The notes beneath the pieces were generated by a model, which saw only the letters and a list, made by a program, of their open reading frames with translations, was not told where the DNA came from and searched no databases. Shown one piece after another: positions 1-7,281 of a stretch of 64,000 nt of DNA. The translations under genes were made by a program, and so were the position numbers. Position 1 is the stretch's first letter. The number at the start of each line of letters is the position of its first letter. The DNA is from an uncultured Lachnoanaerobaculum sp. (GTDB lineage: Bacteria; Bacillota; Clostridia; Lachnospirales; Lachnospiraceae), in contig CAMQCZ010000004.1 in assembly GCA_946999385.1 (NCBI GenBank), positions 36,825-100,824 of the forward strand, in the 5' to 3' direction.

Positions 1-1
1 A

Positions 2-1363
2 ATGGATATAGCAAGATTTAATTTTTCACATGGAGATTATGAAGAACATGGTGAAAGACTAAAATTATTAAAGGAGATAAGAGAGGAAACAGGAAAAAAT
101 ATAGGAGCTTTATTGGATACTAAGGGGCCTGAAATTAGGACAGGTAAATTAAAGGACGGACAGAAAATCACTCTTAAAACAGGTAATAAATATATATTGG
201 ATATAAATGAAAGAATAGGAGATGAGCAGATAGGCTTTGTCAACTATGCAGGTCTTATTGATGATATAAGACTTGGGAATCATATACTTATAGATGACGG
301 ACTTATAGAGCTTGAGGTTATAAATATATGCAAGGAAAAAGGCTTTATAGAATGTAATATACTTAATGGTGGAGAGCTGGGAGAAAAAAAAGGTGTCAAT
401 GTTCCGGGAATTTCTATAAATTTACCTGCACTTACAGATAAAGATATAGAAGATATTAAATTTGGAATAAAATGTGATTTTGACTTTATTGCCGCCTCTT
501 TTGTAAGAAATGCACAGGCTATATATCAAATTAAGGATATATTGAAGGAAGCCGGTGCAAATATGATGGTAATAGCAAAGATTGAAAATCAAGAAGGTAT
601 AGATAATATAGATTCTATAATAGAAGCGGCAGACGGTATTATGGTTGCAAGAGGAGATATGGGTGTTGAGATACCTACACAGGAGGTTCCTTTTATTCAA
701 AAAACTATTATAAAAAAATGTAATATAGCTTGTAAGACAGTTATTATAGCTACACAGATGTTGGATTCTATGATTAGAAATCCCAGACCTACAAGAGCCG
801 AGGTTACAGATGTTGCAAATGCAGTATATGACGGTACTGATGTTGTCATGCTTTCAGGAGAAACTGCTATGGGTAAATATCCGCTTGAAGCTTTGCAAAC
901 TATGGTTAAGATAGTTAAGGAGACTGAAAAGCATTTAGATCATAAATCATATAGAAATAGGAGAACTAATGCTATAGCAAGGTCAAATATTTCCAATCAA
1001 GTTAGTTATTGTGCAGTTTCAACGGCTGATGAATTGCATGCCAAGGCTATTATAGCTCCAAGTATAAGCGGATTTACGACAAAGATGCTTTCAAAATGGA
1101 GACCCGGTGTTTTAGTATATGGACTTTCTCCAAGTCGTTCCACACTTAGACAGATGCAGATATATTGGGGAGTAGTTCCTATAGAATCTAAAAGAGCTAA
1201 TACCACTGATGAACTGGTAACTAACTCTATTGCAAAATTAAAAGCTCAAAATCATATAAAGTCCGGAGATACGGTTATAATTACTGCCGGAATCATATCA
1301 AACAAGGCTGAAAGAAAACCGGCAGCACATACTAATACAATGCAAGTAGAAATAATAGAATAA
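2..1363 (+). CDS. pyk: Pyruvate kinase, 5'-truncated by window edge
   Basis: Catalyses phosphoenolpyruvate + ADP to pyruvate + ATP, the last glycolytic step, in the cytosol. The visible 453 residues begin inside the conserved first strand (ARFNFSHG), so about 30-35 N-terminal residues lie outside the window. Family motifs are intact: DTKGPEIRTG in the active-site/B-domain region, the MVARGDMGVEIP segment, and the long signature around TRAEVTDVANAVYDGTD followed by MLSGETAMG. The protein stops after the ordinary C-terminal allosteric domain and has no extra PEP-utiliser domain of the Bacillus type. It ends 10 nt before lysA, suggesting co-transcription. Assignment is secure; only the start is missing. 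Confidence 0.97.
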   Translation: MDIARFNFSHGDYEEHGERLKLLKEIREETGKNIGALLDTKGPEIRTGKLKDGQKITLKTGNKYILDINERIGDEQIGFVNYAGLIDDIRLGNHILIDDGLIELEVINICKEKGFIECNILNGGELGEKKGVNVPGISINLPALTDKDIEDIKFGIKCDFDFIAASFVRNAQAIYQIKDILKEAGANMMVIAKIENQEGIDNIDSIIEAADGIMVARGDMGVEIPTQEVPFIQKTIIKKCNIACKTVIIATQMLDSMIRNPRPTRAEVTDVANAVYDGTDVVMLSGETAMGKYPLEALQTMVKIVKETEKHLDHKSYRNRRTNAIARSNISNQVSYCAVSTADELHAKAIIAPSISGFTTKMLSKWRPGVLVYGLSPSRSTLRQMQIYWGVVPIESKRANTTDELVTNSIAKLKAQNHIKSGDTVIITAGIISNKAERKPAAHTNTMQVEIIE

Positions 1364-1373
1364 CAGGTGAATA

Positions 1374-2642
1374 ATGATAAAAAAGACATTTTTGGATTTA
1401 AAAAAGGCAAAAGAAATAGAAAAAGAATATCCTACACCATGGTATATTTATGATGAAAAAGGTATAAGAGAAAATGCCAAAAAATTAAAAGCCGCCTTTT
1501 CGTGGAATAAGGGATTTAAGGAATATTTTGCTGTTAAGGCAACTCCAAATCCTTTCATATTAAATATTTTAAAGGATTTTTCTTTTGGGCTTGATTGCTC
1601 ATCTACAACGGAGCTTATATTGGCAAAAGCCTGCGGATTTGATGGTAAAGATATTATGTTTTCTTCAAATGATACCAAGGAAGAGGAATTTAAATTTGCC
1701 AATGATTTAGGGGCTATTATAAATCTTGATGATATTACACATATAGACAGTGTGCTTAATATTTGCAAAAAATTACCTAAGACTATGAGTTGCAGATATA
1801 ATCCCGGAGGCTTATTTACTATGAGCAATGGAATTATGGATAATCCGGGAGAAGCCAAGTATGGTATGACTAAGGAACAAATATTTTTGGCATTTAAAAG
1901 AATGAAATCTCTAGGTGTTGAAAATTTCGGTTTACACTCTTTTTTGGCAAGTAATACCTTGACAAATGAGTATTATCCTAAATTAGCGACAATATTATTT
2001 GAGCTTGCAGTTGAAATTTATAAAAAATTAGATATAAAAGTCAAATTTATTAATTTATCAGGAGGTATAGGTGTAGCTTACAAGCCTGAAGATGAAGAAA
2101 ATGATATATATAAGATAGGCATGGGTGTAAAAAAGGCATTCAGAGATATATTGGATGTAAATGGCTTGAGTGATATTTCTATTTTTACAGAGCTTGGAAG
2201 ATTTATGCTGGCACCATATGGAGCTTTGGTAACTAAAGCCATTAATAAAAAAAATACATATAAATCTTATATAGGTGTAGATGCCTGTGCAGTAAATTTA
2301 ATGCGACCTGCTATGTATGGAGCTTATCATCATATTACTATTTTAGGCAAGGAAAATATGGAAAAAACTGAAAAATATGATATAGTCGGTTCTTTATGTG
2401 AAAATAATGATAAATTTGCTATAGATAGAGAATTACCTCGTATAGAAAAAGGGGATTTTTTATATATTCATGATACCGGTGCTCATGGATTTTCTATGGG
2501 ATATAATTATAATGGAAAATTAAAATCAGCTGAATTGCTTTTACAGGAGGATAATAGTATTAAGCTTATACGTAGAGCTGAAAATCCTAATGATTATTTT
2601 GCAACCTTTGATTTTTCCGATTTTAGTAAGGATTTAATTTGA
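1374..2642 (+). CDS. lysA: Diaminopimelate decarboxylase-like PLP enzyme
   Basis: Fold-type III PLP decarboxylase, 422 residues, probably converting meso-diaminopimelate to L-lysine. The Schiff-base lysine sits in YFAVKATPNP (about K55). The glycine-rich phosphate-binding loop is LSGGIGVAY, the ELGRFML segment corresponds to the usual EPGR, and GSLCENNDK supplies the dimer-partner Cys/Asp. The C-terminal HDTGAHGFSMGYNYN stretch is the LysA version rather than that of arginine or ornithine decarboxylases. An AGGTGA ribosome site precedes the ATG and the gene follows pyk by 10 nt. Carboxynorspermidine decarboxylase is the main alternative within this fold, but the C-terminal motif favours LysA. 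Substrate specificity is inferred. Confidence 0.85.
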   Translation: MIKKTFLDLKKAKEIEKEYPTPWYIYDEKGIRENAKKLKAAFSWNKGFKEYFAVKATPNPFILNILKDFSFGLDCSSTTELILAKACGFDGKDIMFSSNDTKEEEFKFANDLGAIINLDDITHIDSVLNICKKLPKTMSCRYNPGGLFTMSNGIMDNPGEAKYGMTKEQIFLAFKRMKSLGVENFGLHSFLASNTLTNEYYPKLATILFELAVEIYKKLDIKVKFINLSGGIGVAYKPEDEENDIYKIGMGVKKAFRDILDVNGLSDISIFTELGRFMLAPYGALVTKAINKKNTYKSYIGVDACAVNLMRPAMYGAYHHITILGKENMEKTEKYDIVGSLCENNDKFAIDRELPRIEKGDFLYIHDTGAHGFSMGYNYNGKLKSAELLLQEDNSIKLIRRAENPNDYFATFDFSDFSKDLI

Positions 2643-2735
2643 TATATTTATCACAAATATCAAAATCTTGCAAAGCTTTTTGCTATATATTATACTAGAA
2701 TAAAATTTTGTTAAAGGAATGCACCGGAGGTTAAA

Positions 2736-3218
2736 ATGTTAGAGGCAACAAGTTGTGGTGGTGTAGTTATATTTAGAGGGAAAATTTTATTATTATACAA
2801 GAATTATAAAAACAGATATGAAGGCTTTGTTTTACCTAAGGGAACAGTAGAGCAGGGAGAAACACATGAAATTACTGCATTAAGAGAGGTTAAAGAAGAA
2901 ACCGGAGTATCTGCAAGGATAATGAGTTACGTAGGTAAAAGCCAATATACATTTAGCACACATACGGATGTAGTAAAAAAAAGTGTTTATTGGTATCTGA
3001 TGATGTCTGATAATTATTACTCAAAGCCACAAAAAGAAGAATTTTTTGAAGATTCAGGTTATTATAAATATCATGAAGCATATCATTTATTAAAATTTTC
3101 CAATGAAAAGCTTATATTAGAGAAGGCTTTTTCAAAATATATGGAATTAAAGGATGAAAACAAATGGTATTGTAAAAATTATGGAGGCAACAATGAATAT
3201 TGTAGCAACAGTAGATAA
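2736..3218 (+). CDS. Nudix hydrolase
   Basis: A 160-residue single-domain Nudix protein that would hydrolyse a nucleoside diphosphate linked to another moiety. The Nudix box is complete: GTVEQGETHEITALREVKEE then TGV, matching G-x5-E-x7-REUxEExGU with the metal-binding glutamates present. The start has a strong CCGGAGG site 7-8 nt upstream. The last 26 nt overlap the beginning of the dihydrofolate-reductase-like gene, so the two are probably translationally coupled. The substrate cannot be read from sequence; dinucleoside polyphosphate or diphosphoinositol-like hydrolases share this size and the LPKG start of the box. Confidence 0.85.
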   Translation: MLEATSCGGVVIFRGKILLLYKNYKNRYEGFVLPKGTVEQGETHEITALREVKEETGVSARIMSYVGKSQYTFSTHTDVVKKSVYWYLMMSDNYYSKPQKEEFFEDSGYYKYHEAYHLLKFSNEKLILEKAFSKYMELKDENKWYCKNYGGNNEYCSNSR

Positions 3219-3693
3219 AAGCTGGGGCATAGGCAAGGGAGGAAGCTCCCTTGTTTTAATTCCTAAAGAAAAAAGTTTGATAATGGAAGAAACTAAAAAT
3301 AAGGTTGTTATTTTTGGTAGAAAAACATTTGAAAAATTTAATTTTGGTAATGCTTTATATGGTAGAACAAATATAGTATTTTCCAAAAATAAGGCTTGTA
3401 ATTTTAAAAATGTCATCAAAGTTTCAAGCTTGGAAGAGTGTCTGGCTTATTTACAAGCTGAAAATATAAAAGATGAAGATATATTTATTATCGGCGGAAA
3501 AAGCATGTATGAATTATTTTTCAAATATGCAAGCTTTATACATATTACTATGATAGATTTTGAATATGAGGCAGATGAGTTTTTTGTTGATTTAGATAAA
3601 CATAAGGATTGGCAATTATTATTAGAAACAGAGGAAGAAACATATTTTGATTTATCATATAAATTCAAACTATACCAAAATACTAGGAAATAA
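3193..3693 (+). CDS. folA: Dihydrofolate reductase family protein (divergent FolA)
   Basis: A 166-residue protein with DHFR landmarks in order: MNIVATVDKSWGIG at the N-terminus, GRKTFE for the NADPH-binding GR-T-E motif, and IIGGKSMYELF for the second glycine-rich motif. The residue aligned with catalytic Asp27 of E. coli FolA is a glutamate (about E26 in IPKEKS), as in vertebrate DHFRs, so reduction of dihydrofolate remains plausible. The usual tryptophan of the PWxLP loop is missing. I chose ATG 3193 over an earlier in-frame ATG at 3154 because GGAGG at 3183-3187 is spaced 5 nt before it and homology begins there. It overlaps the Nudix gene by 26 nt. It could be a FolA paralogue with an altered substrate. 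Confidence 0.75.
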   Translation: MNIVATVDKSWGIGKGGSSLVLIPKEKSLIMEETKNKVVIFGRKTFEKFNFGNALYGRTNIVFSKNKACNFKNVIKVSSLEECLAYLQAENIKDEDIFIIGGKSMYELFFKYASFIHITMIDFEYEADEFFVDLDKHKDWQLLLETEEETYFDLSYKFKLYQNTRK

Positions 3694-3729
3694 TACATAA
3701 TAAATTAAATGTTAAAATTAGTAAAATTG

Positions 3730-3830
3730 TTGAAAAATACTAAAAATATGTTAAAATAGATTATATATTGAGAATTAGAGTATTATTCAAGATATATACC
3801 GGTGTATAAGCTCACTAAGCCGGTTTATTT
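3730..3830 (+). promoter_or_regulatory. Candidate promoter and leader hairpin before nfnAB
   Basis: The 220-bp spacer between folA and nfnA contains TTGAAA (3730-3735), a 16-nt gap and TAAAAT (3752-3757), a plausible vegetative promoter. About 40 nt downstream, ACCGG near 3799 can pair with CCGGT near 3823, followed by TTATTT. This could be a weak terminator or leader hairpin, but the stem is only 5 bp. AT-rich sequence yields such boxes by chance, so confidence is low. Confidence 0.3.
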
Positions 3831-3913
3831 GTAAATATAGTATTTAGATTTTGATATAAAATATATAGGCACATAAAGTTGCTTATCTAATATATAAAAG
3901 TAAAGGGGAAAAA

Positions 3914-4804
3914 ATGTTTAAGATAGTCAAGAAAGAAAAATTGGCACAAAATATTTATTTATTTGATGTAAAAGCCCCAAGAGTAGCAAAAAAATGCTAT
4001 CCCGGGGAATTTATTATCGTTAAGGTTTCAGAAAAAGGAGAGCGTATTCCACTTACTATTTGTGATTATAATAGGGAAGAAGAAACTGTTACTATAGTTG
4101 TACAAACCATAGGAGCAGGTACTATGGAGATGGTTAATTTTAATGAGGGTGATTATTTCCATGATTTTGTCGGACCTTTAGGAAATCCTAGTGAGCTTAT
4201 AAATGAAACAAAACAAGAGTTGCAAAATAAAAAAATATTATTTGTAGCGGGTGGTCTTGGAGCCGCTCCTGTATATCCACAAGTAAAATGGTTAAGTGAA
4301 AATGGAGTTAAGGCAGATGTAATTATAGGTGCCAAGAATAAAGACTTAATTATCTTGGAAGATGAAATGAGAAAAGTAGCAGGTGAGCTTTATATTACAA
4401 CAGATGACGGCTCTTATGAACATAAGGGACTTGTTACAGATGCGATTAAAGATTTAGTTTTAAATAAAGGTAAAAAATATGATTTATGTATTGTTATCGG
4501 ACCTATGATAATGATGAAATTTGCTTGCTTAGTAACTAAGGAGTTGAATATACATACTATAGTTAGTATGAATCCTATAATGGTTGACGGTACAGGTATG
4601 TGTGGTGCTTGCAGATTAACAGTTGGAAATGAAGTTAAATTTGCTTGTGTAGACGGACCTGAATTTGACGGACATTTGGTAGATTTTGATCAAGCTATGA
4701 AGCGTCAACAAACTTACAAAACAGCAGAAGGTAGAAGATTGTTAAAAGCACAAGAGGGCGATACTCACCATGGTGGCTGTGGAATATGTGGAGGTAATAA
4801 CTAA
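3914..4804 (+). CDS. nfnA: NfnA: ferredoxin-NADP+ oxidoreductase subunit, FAD/[2Fe-2S]
   Basis: Small subunit of the electron-bifurcating NADH-dependent reduced ferredoxin:NADP+ oxidoreductase, which balances NADH, NADPH and ferredoxin in anaerobes. The 296-residue protein is of the PyrK/sulfide-dehydrogenase type: an N-terminal FAD-binding barrel (IPLTICDYN), an NAD-binding region starting at VAGGLGAAPVYPQ, and a [2Fe-2S] segment DGTGMCGACR...FACVDGPEFDGH. The C-terminus carries an extra Cys pair, GGCGICGG (C289 and C292), beyond the standard domains. A GGGGAAAAA site precedes the ATG. Its stop overlaps the nfnB start by one base (TAATG), typical of a tightly coupled complex. In isolation it could be called dihydroorotate dehydrogenase electron-transfer subunit, but the neighbour decides. 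Confidence 0.9.
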   Translation: MFKIVKKEKLAQNIYLFDVKAPRVAKKCYPGEFIIVKVSEKGERIPLTICDYNREEETVTIVVQTIGAGTMEMVNFNEGDYFHDFVGPLGNPSELINETKQELQNKKILFVAGGLGAAPVYPQVKWLSENGVKADVIIGAKNKDLIILEDEMRKVAGELYITTDDGSYEHKGLVTDAIKDLVLNKGKKYDLCIVIGPMIMMKFACLVTKELNIHTIVSMNPIMVDGTGMCGACRLTVGNEVKFACVDGPEFDGHLVDFDQAMKRQQTYKTAEGRRLLKAQEGDTHHGGCGICGGNN

Positions 4805-6189
4805 TGGATGTATTAAAAAAAGTACCTATAAGTGAGCAAGAGCCAAGTGTACGTGCCAAAAATTTTGATGAAGTTTGCTTAGGCTATGATATGCAGGAGG
4901 CTATGGAAGAATCAAAGCGTTGTCTAAATTGTAAAAATGCAAGATGTGTAAAGGGTTGTCCTGTTTCAATAAATATACCTGCATTTATTCAGCAAATTCT
5001 TGCTAATGATATTGAAAAGGCTTCTGAAATTATAGCAGAAGCTTCTGCATTGCCTGCTGTTTGTGGTCGTGTCTGTCCACAGGAAACACAATGCGAAGGC
5101 TTATGTATAAGAGGTATAAAGGGAGAAGCTGTATCTATAGGAAAGCTGGAAAGATTTGTTGCTGATTATGCAAGAGAGCATGGAATAGTACCTAAGGTAA
5201 AGGCTGAAAAAAAACATAAGGCTGTTGCAGTTATAGGTGCCGGTCCTGCAGGGCTTACCTGTGCAGGAGATTTGGCAAAATTAGGTTATGACGTAACAAT
5301 TTTCGAAGCCTTACATGAACCGGGCGGAGTTTTGATGTATGGTATACCTGAATTTAGATTACCAAAGGATAGAGTTGTTATACCTGAAATAGAAAATGTA
5401 AAAAAGCTTGGAGTGAAAATAGAAACTAATGTTATTATAGGAAAATCGGTAACTATAGACGAGCTTTTAGATGAAGAGGGCTTCAGTGCAGTATTTATAG
5501 GAAGTGGAGCCGGACTGCCTCAATTTATGGGTATACCCGGTGAACAGGCAAATGGAGTATTTTCTGCAAATGAATTTTTAACAAGATCAAATTTGATGAA
5601 AGCATTTAGAGATGATTATGATACACCTATCACAAAGGGCGGTATAGTTTGCGTAGTAGGCGGAGGTAATGTTGCTATGGATGCCGCAAGAACAGCACTT
5701 AGACTTGGCTCTGAGGTTCATATTATCTATAGAAGATCTGAAAAAGAATTACCGGCAAGAGCAGAGGAAGTTCATCATGCTAAGGAAGAAGGAATAGTTT
5801 TTGATGTACTTACAAATCCTGTTGAGATAATTTCAGATGATCAAGGATGGGTAAAGGGAATCAGAGTAGTAAAAATGGAGCTTGGAGAGGCGGATGCATC
5901 CGGCAGAAGAAGACCTGTTCCTATAAAGGGCAGTGAATATATTATTGATTGCAATACGGTTATTATGTCTTTGGGAACTTCACCAAATCCATTGATATCA
6001 AATACTACCAAGGGGCTTGATATTAATTCAAGAAGATGTATAGTAGCTGATGAAGCTACAGGTAAGACTTCAAGAGAAGGAGTTTTTGCAGGTGGAGATG
6101 CAGTTACAGGAGCTGCAACTGTTATATTAGCTATGGAAGCCGGGAAAAATGCGGCAAAGGGCATTGATGAATATTTAAGTTCAAAATAA
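4804..6189 (+). CDS. nfnB: NfnB / GltD-like NADPH oxidoreductase, large bifurcating subunit
   Basis: A 461-residue flavoprotein of the glutamate synthase small-subunit family. The N-terminal region binds two [4Fe-4S] clusters: CLNCKNARCVKGCPVSINIP and VCGRVCPQETQCEGLC. The FAD site is GAGPAGLTCAGDLAKLGYD with GGVLMYGIPEFRLPK. The NADPH site is GGGNVAMDAARTALRLGS, and the closing FAD motif is AGGDAVTGAATVILAMEAG. Adjacent nfnA makes the bifurcating transhydrogenase NfnAB more likely than a GltB partner, since no glutamate synthase large subunit is present. A strong intrinsic terminator follows within 11 nt of the stop. Confidence 0.92.
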   Translation: MDVLKKVPISEQEPSVRAKNFDEVCLGYDMQEAMEESKRCLNCKNARCVKGCPVSINIPAFIQQILANDIEKASEIIAEASALPAVCGRVCPQETQCEGLCIRGIKGEAVSIGKLERFVADYAREHGIVPKVKAEKKHKAVAVIGAGPAGLTCAGDLAKLGYDVTIFEALHEPGGVLMYGIPEFRLPKDRVVIPEIENVKKLGVKIETNVIIGKSVTIDELLDEEGFSAVFIGSGAGLPQFMGIPGEQANGVFSANEFLTRSNLMKAFRDDYDTPITKGGIVCVVGGGNVAMDAARTALRLGSEVHIIYRRSEKELPARAEEVHHAKEEGIVFDVLTNPVEIISDDQGWVKGIRVVKMELGEADASGRRRPVPIKGSEYIIDCNTVIMSLGTSPNPLISNTTKGLDINSRRCIVADEATGKTSREGVFAGGDAVTGAATVILAMEAGKNAAKGIDEYLSSK

Positions 6190-6199
6190 TAAAATTTTA

Positions 6200-6242
6200 A
6201 AATGCTATCTTTTCTCTTATAATAGAAAGGATGGCATTTTTT
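6200..6242 (+). terminator. Intrinsic terminator of nfnAB
   Basis: A 16-bp stem (6200-6215 with 6224-6239, two G-U pairs when transcribed), an 8-nt loop and a T-run at 6237-6242. It lies 10 nt after the nfnB stop. Confidence 0.9.
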
Positions 6243-6331
6243 ATGAAATTATTGATTTCCTAAGCCTTTTTGATTGATTATTATAAATTTGAAAAAATAA
6301 TTATATAGTGTAGCTTAACAAATATTAAAAA

Positions 6332-6397
6332 TGCAATTAATTTGCAAATTATATTGACAAACTAGATTTTTGTCTTTAAAATTGCAAATTAGTTGCA
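6332..6397 (+). promoter_or_regulatory. Sigma-A promoter flanked by twin palindromic operators
   Basis: A near-consensus promoter, TTGACA (6354-6359), 17-nt spacer, TAAAAT (6377-6382), is bracketed by two copies of the same palindrome TGCAA-N5-TTGCA, at 6332-6346 (before the -35 box) and 6383-6397 (just after the -10 box, over the predicted start site). The two sites also form a 21-bp inverted repeat with each other (6327-6347 and 6382-6402, one mismatch). This is the arrangement expected for a dimeric repressor that blocks both ends of a promoter, for example of the MarR or TetR type. It lies 20-90 bp before the surface-protein/subtilase gene pair. The regulator is not encoded nearby. Confidence 0.72.
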
Positions 6398-6420
6398 TTT
6401 TTAAATGGAGGTAAAAGGTA

Positions 6421-7275
6421 TTGAAAAAAAGAAATATAATTTTGATATTTATTTTAGTAATTTTATCATTTGCTTTAGCTTATGCTATTAAAAGTAAAAA
6501 TATAAATGGCAAGAAGAATAATGAGGCTATGGCAAATTTCAGCAAAAAAGCTGAAATTGAGGATGAGAAAAGTCCTCATAATCAAGAAAGCAGACTTGAT
6601 GATGAAAGTAATAATAAAGATATAGATAATAAAGATATAGATAATAAAGATTCAGATAATATTAATGAAAAAGTCAAATTGAAAATAGCAAAAAATAAAA
6701 ATGATATACAAAAACCGACAAATAGGAAAAATATTCAGAAAAACGAAAGTGAAAATTTGCCGAATATAGCACAGCTCAAGGATGAAGCTAAAGAAAATAG
6801 CGATGCTCTTTTGAATTTTAAAGATAAAAAGGATAAAGAAAAGTCAAATATAAAAGCTGCAAGTGAATTTAGAAAAAAAATTTATGATAATAATACTTCC
6901 TCAAATATTGAAAGTAATAAGAAAACAAATACTGAAAAACCTTCAAATGAAGCTTCAAAGGATATGGATAATATTTACAATGAAAATTTTTTGATTTTAA
7001 ATGATAAGCTTCATTCTGATGGAAAGCTTTATTTTGAGTCGGGAAAAGCTGTTAATTTAGATGACAGGGTATTGATAGGTATAAAGGATACAGGAGAAAA
7101 TAATAATGAGCCTATTAGGGTAAAATATATAAATGATAAAAATAATAGCTTGAACAAAATAAATTCCGGTATAAAGGGTGACTATAAGCTTGGTGTAAGG
7201 ACGGAGGATGAGCTTATTATTAATGATATAAATTATGGAAGGGTTGATTTTTTAATTAATATAAAAATAGATTAG
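6421..7275 (+). CDS. Membrane-anchored low-complexity Asn/Lys/Asp-rich protein, unknown function
   Basis: A 284-residue protein with an N-terminal hydrophobic segment (about residues 5-23, IILIFILVILSFALAYAI) after a short basic start, so it is membrane-anchored or secreted. It has no lipobox. Residues about 30-185 are charged, disordered-looking and rich in Asn, Lys, Asp and Glu, with a DNKDI-type tandem repeat. A more ordered-looking C-terminal part runs from about 188 to 284 (ILNDKLHSDGKLYFESGKAV onward). I do not recognise a family. The start is TTG at 6421, chosen because GGAGG lies 9 nt upstream. It is 6 nt from the subtilase gene, so the two form an operon under the twin-operator promoter; a role in folding, anchoring or inhibiting the protease is only a guess. 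Confidence 0.7.
   Translation: MKKRNIILIFILVILSFALAYAIKSKNINGKKNNEAMANFSKKAEIEDEKSPHNQESRLDDESNNKDIDNKDIDNKDSDNINEKVKLKIAKNKNDIQKPTNRKNIQKNESENLPNIAQLKDEAKENSDALLNFKDKKDKEKSNIKAASEFRKKIYDNNTSSNIESNKKTNTEKPSNEASKDMDNIYNENFLILNDKLHSDGKLYFESGKAVNLDDRVLIGIKDTGENNNEPIRVKYINDKNNSLNKINSGIKGDYKLGVRTEDELIINDINYGRVDFLINIKID
6613..6657 (+). repeat. Three tandem 15-bp in-frame repeats
   Basis: Unit AATAAAGATATAGAT is present at 6613-6627 and 6628-6642, with a third copy (two changes) at 6643-6657. It encodes NKDID, NKDID and NKDSD in the low-complexity part of the surface protein. Copy number could vary without breaking the frame. Confidence 0.85.
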
Positions 7276-7281
7276 GTAGGT

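Noticed and set aside
2643..2735. Possible hairpin (GCAAAG...TTTTTGC) between lysA and the Nudix gene
   Set aside because: The stem is about five A/T-rich pairs and could be chance; not enough to call a terminator.
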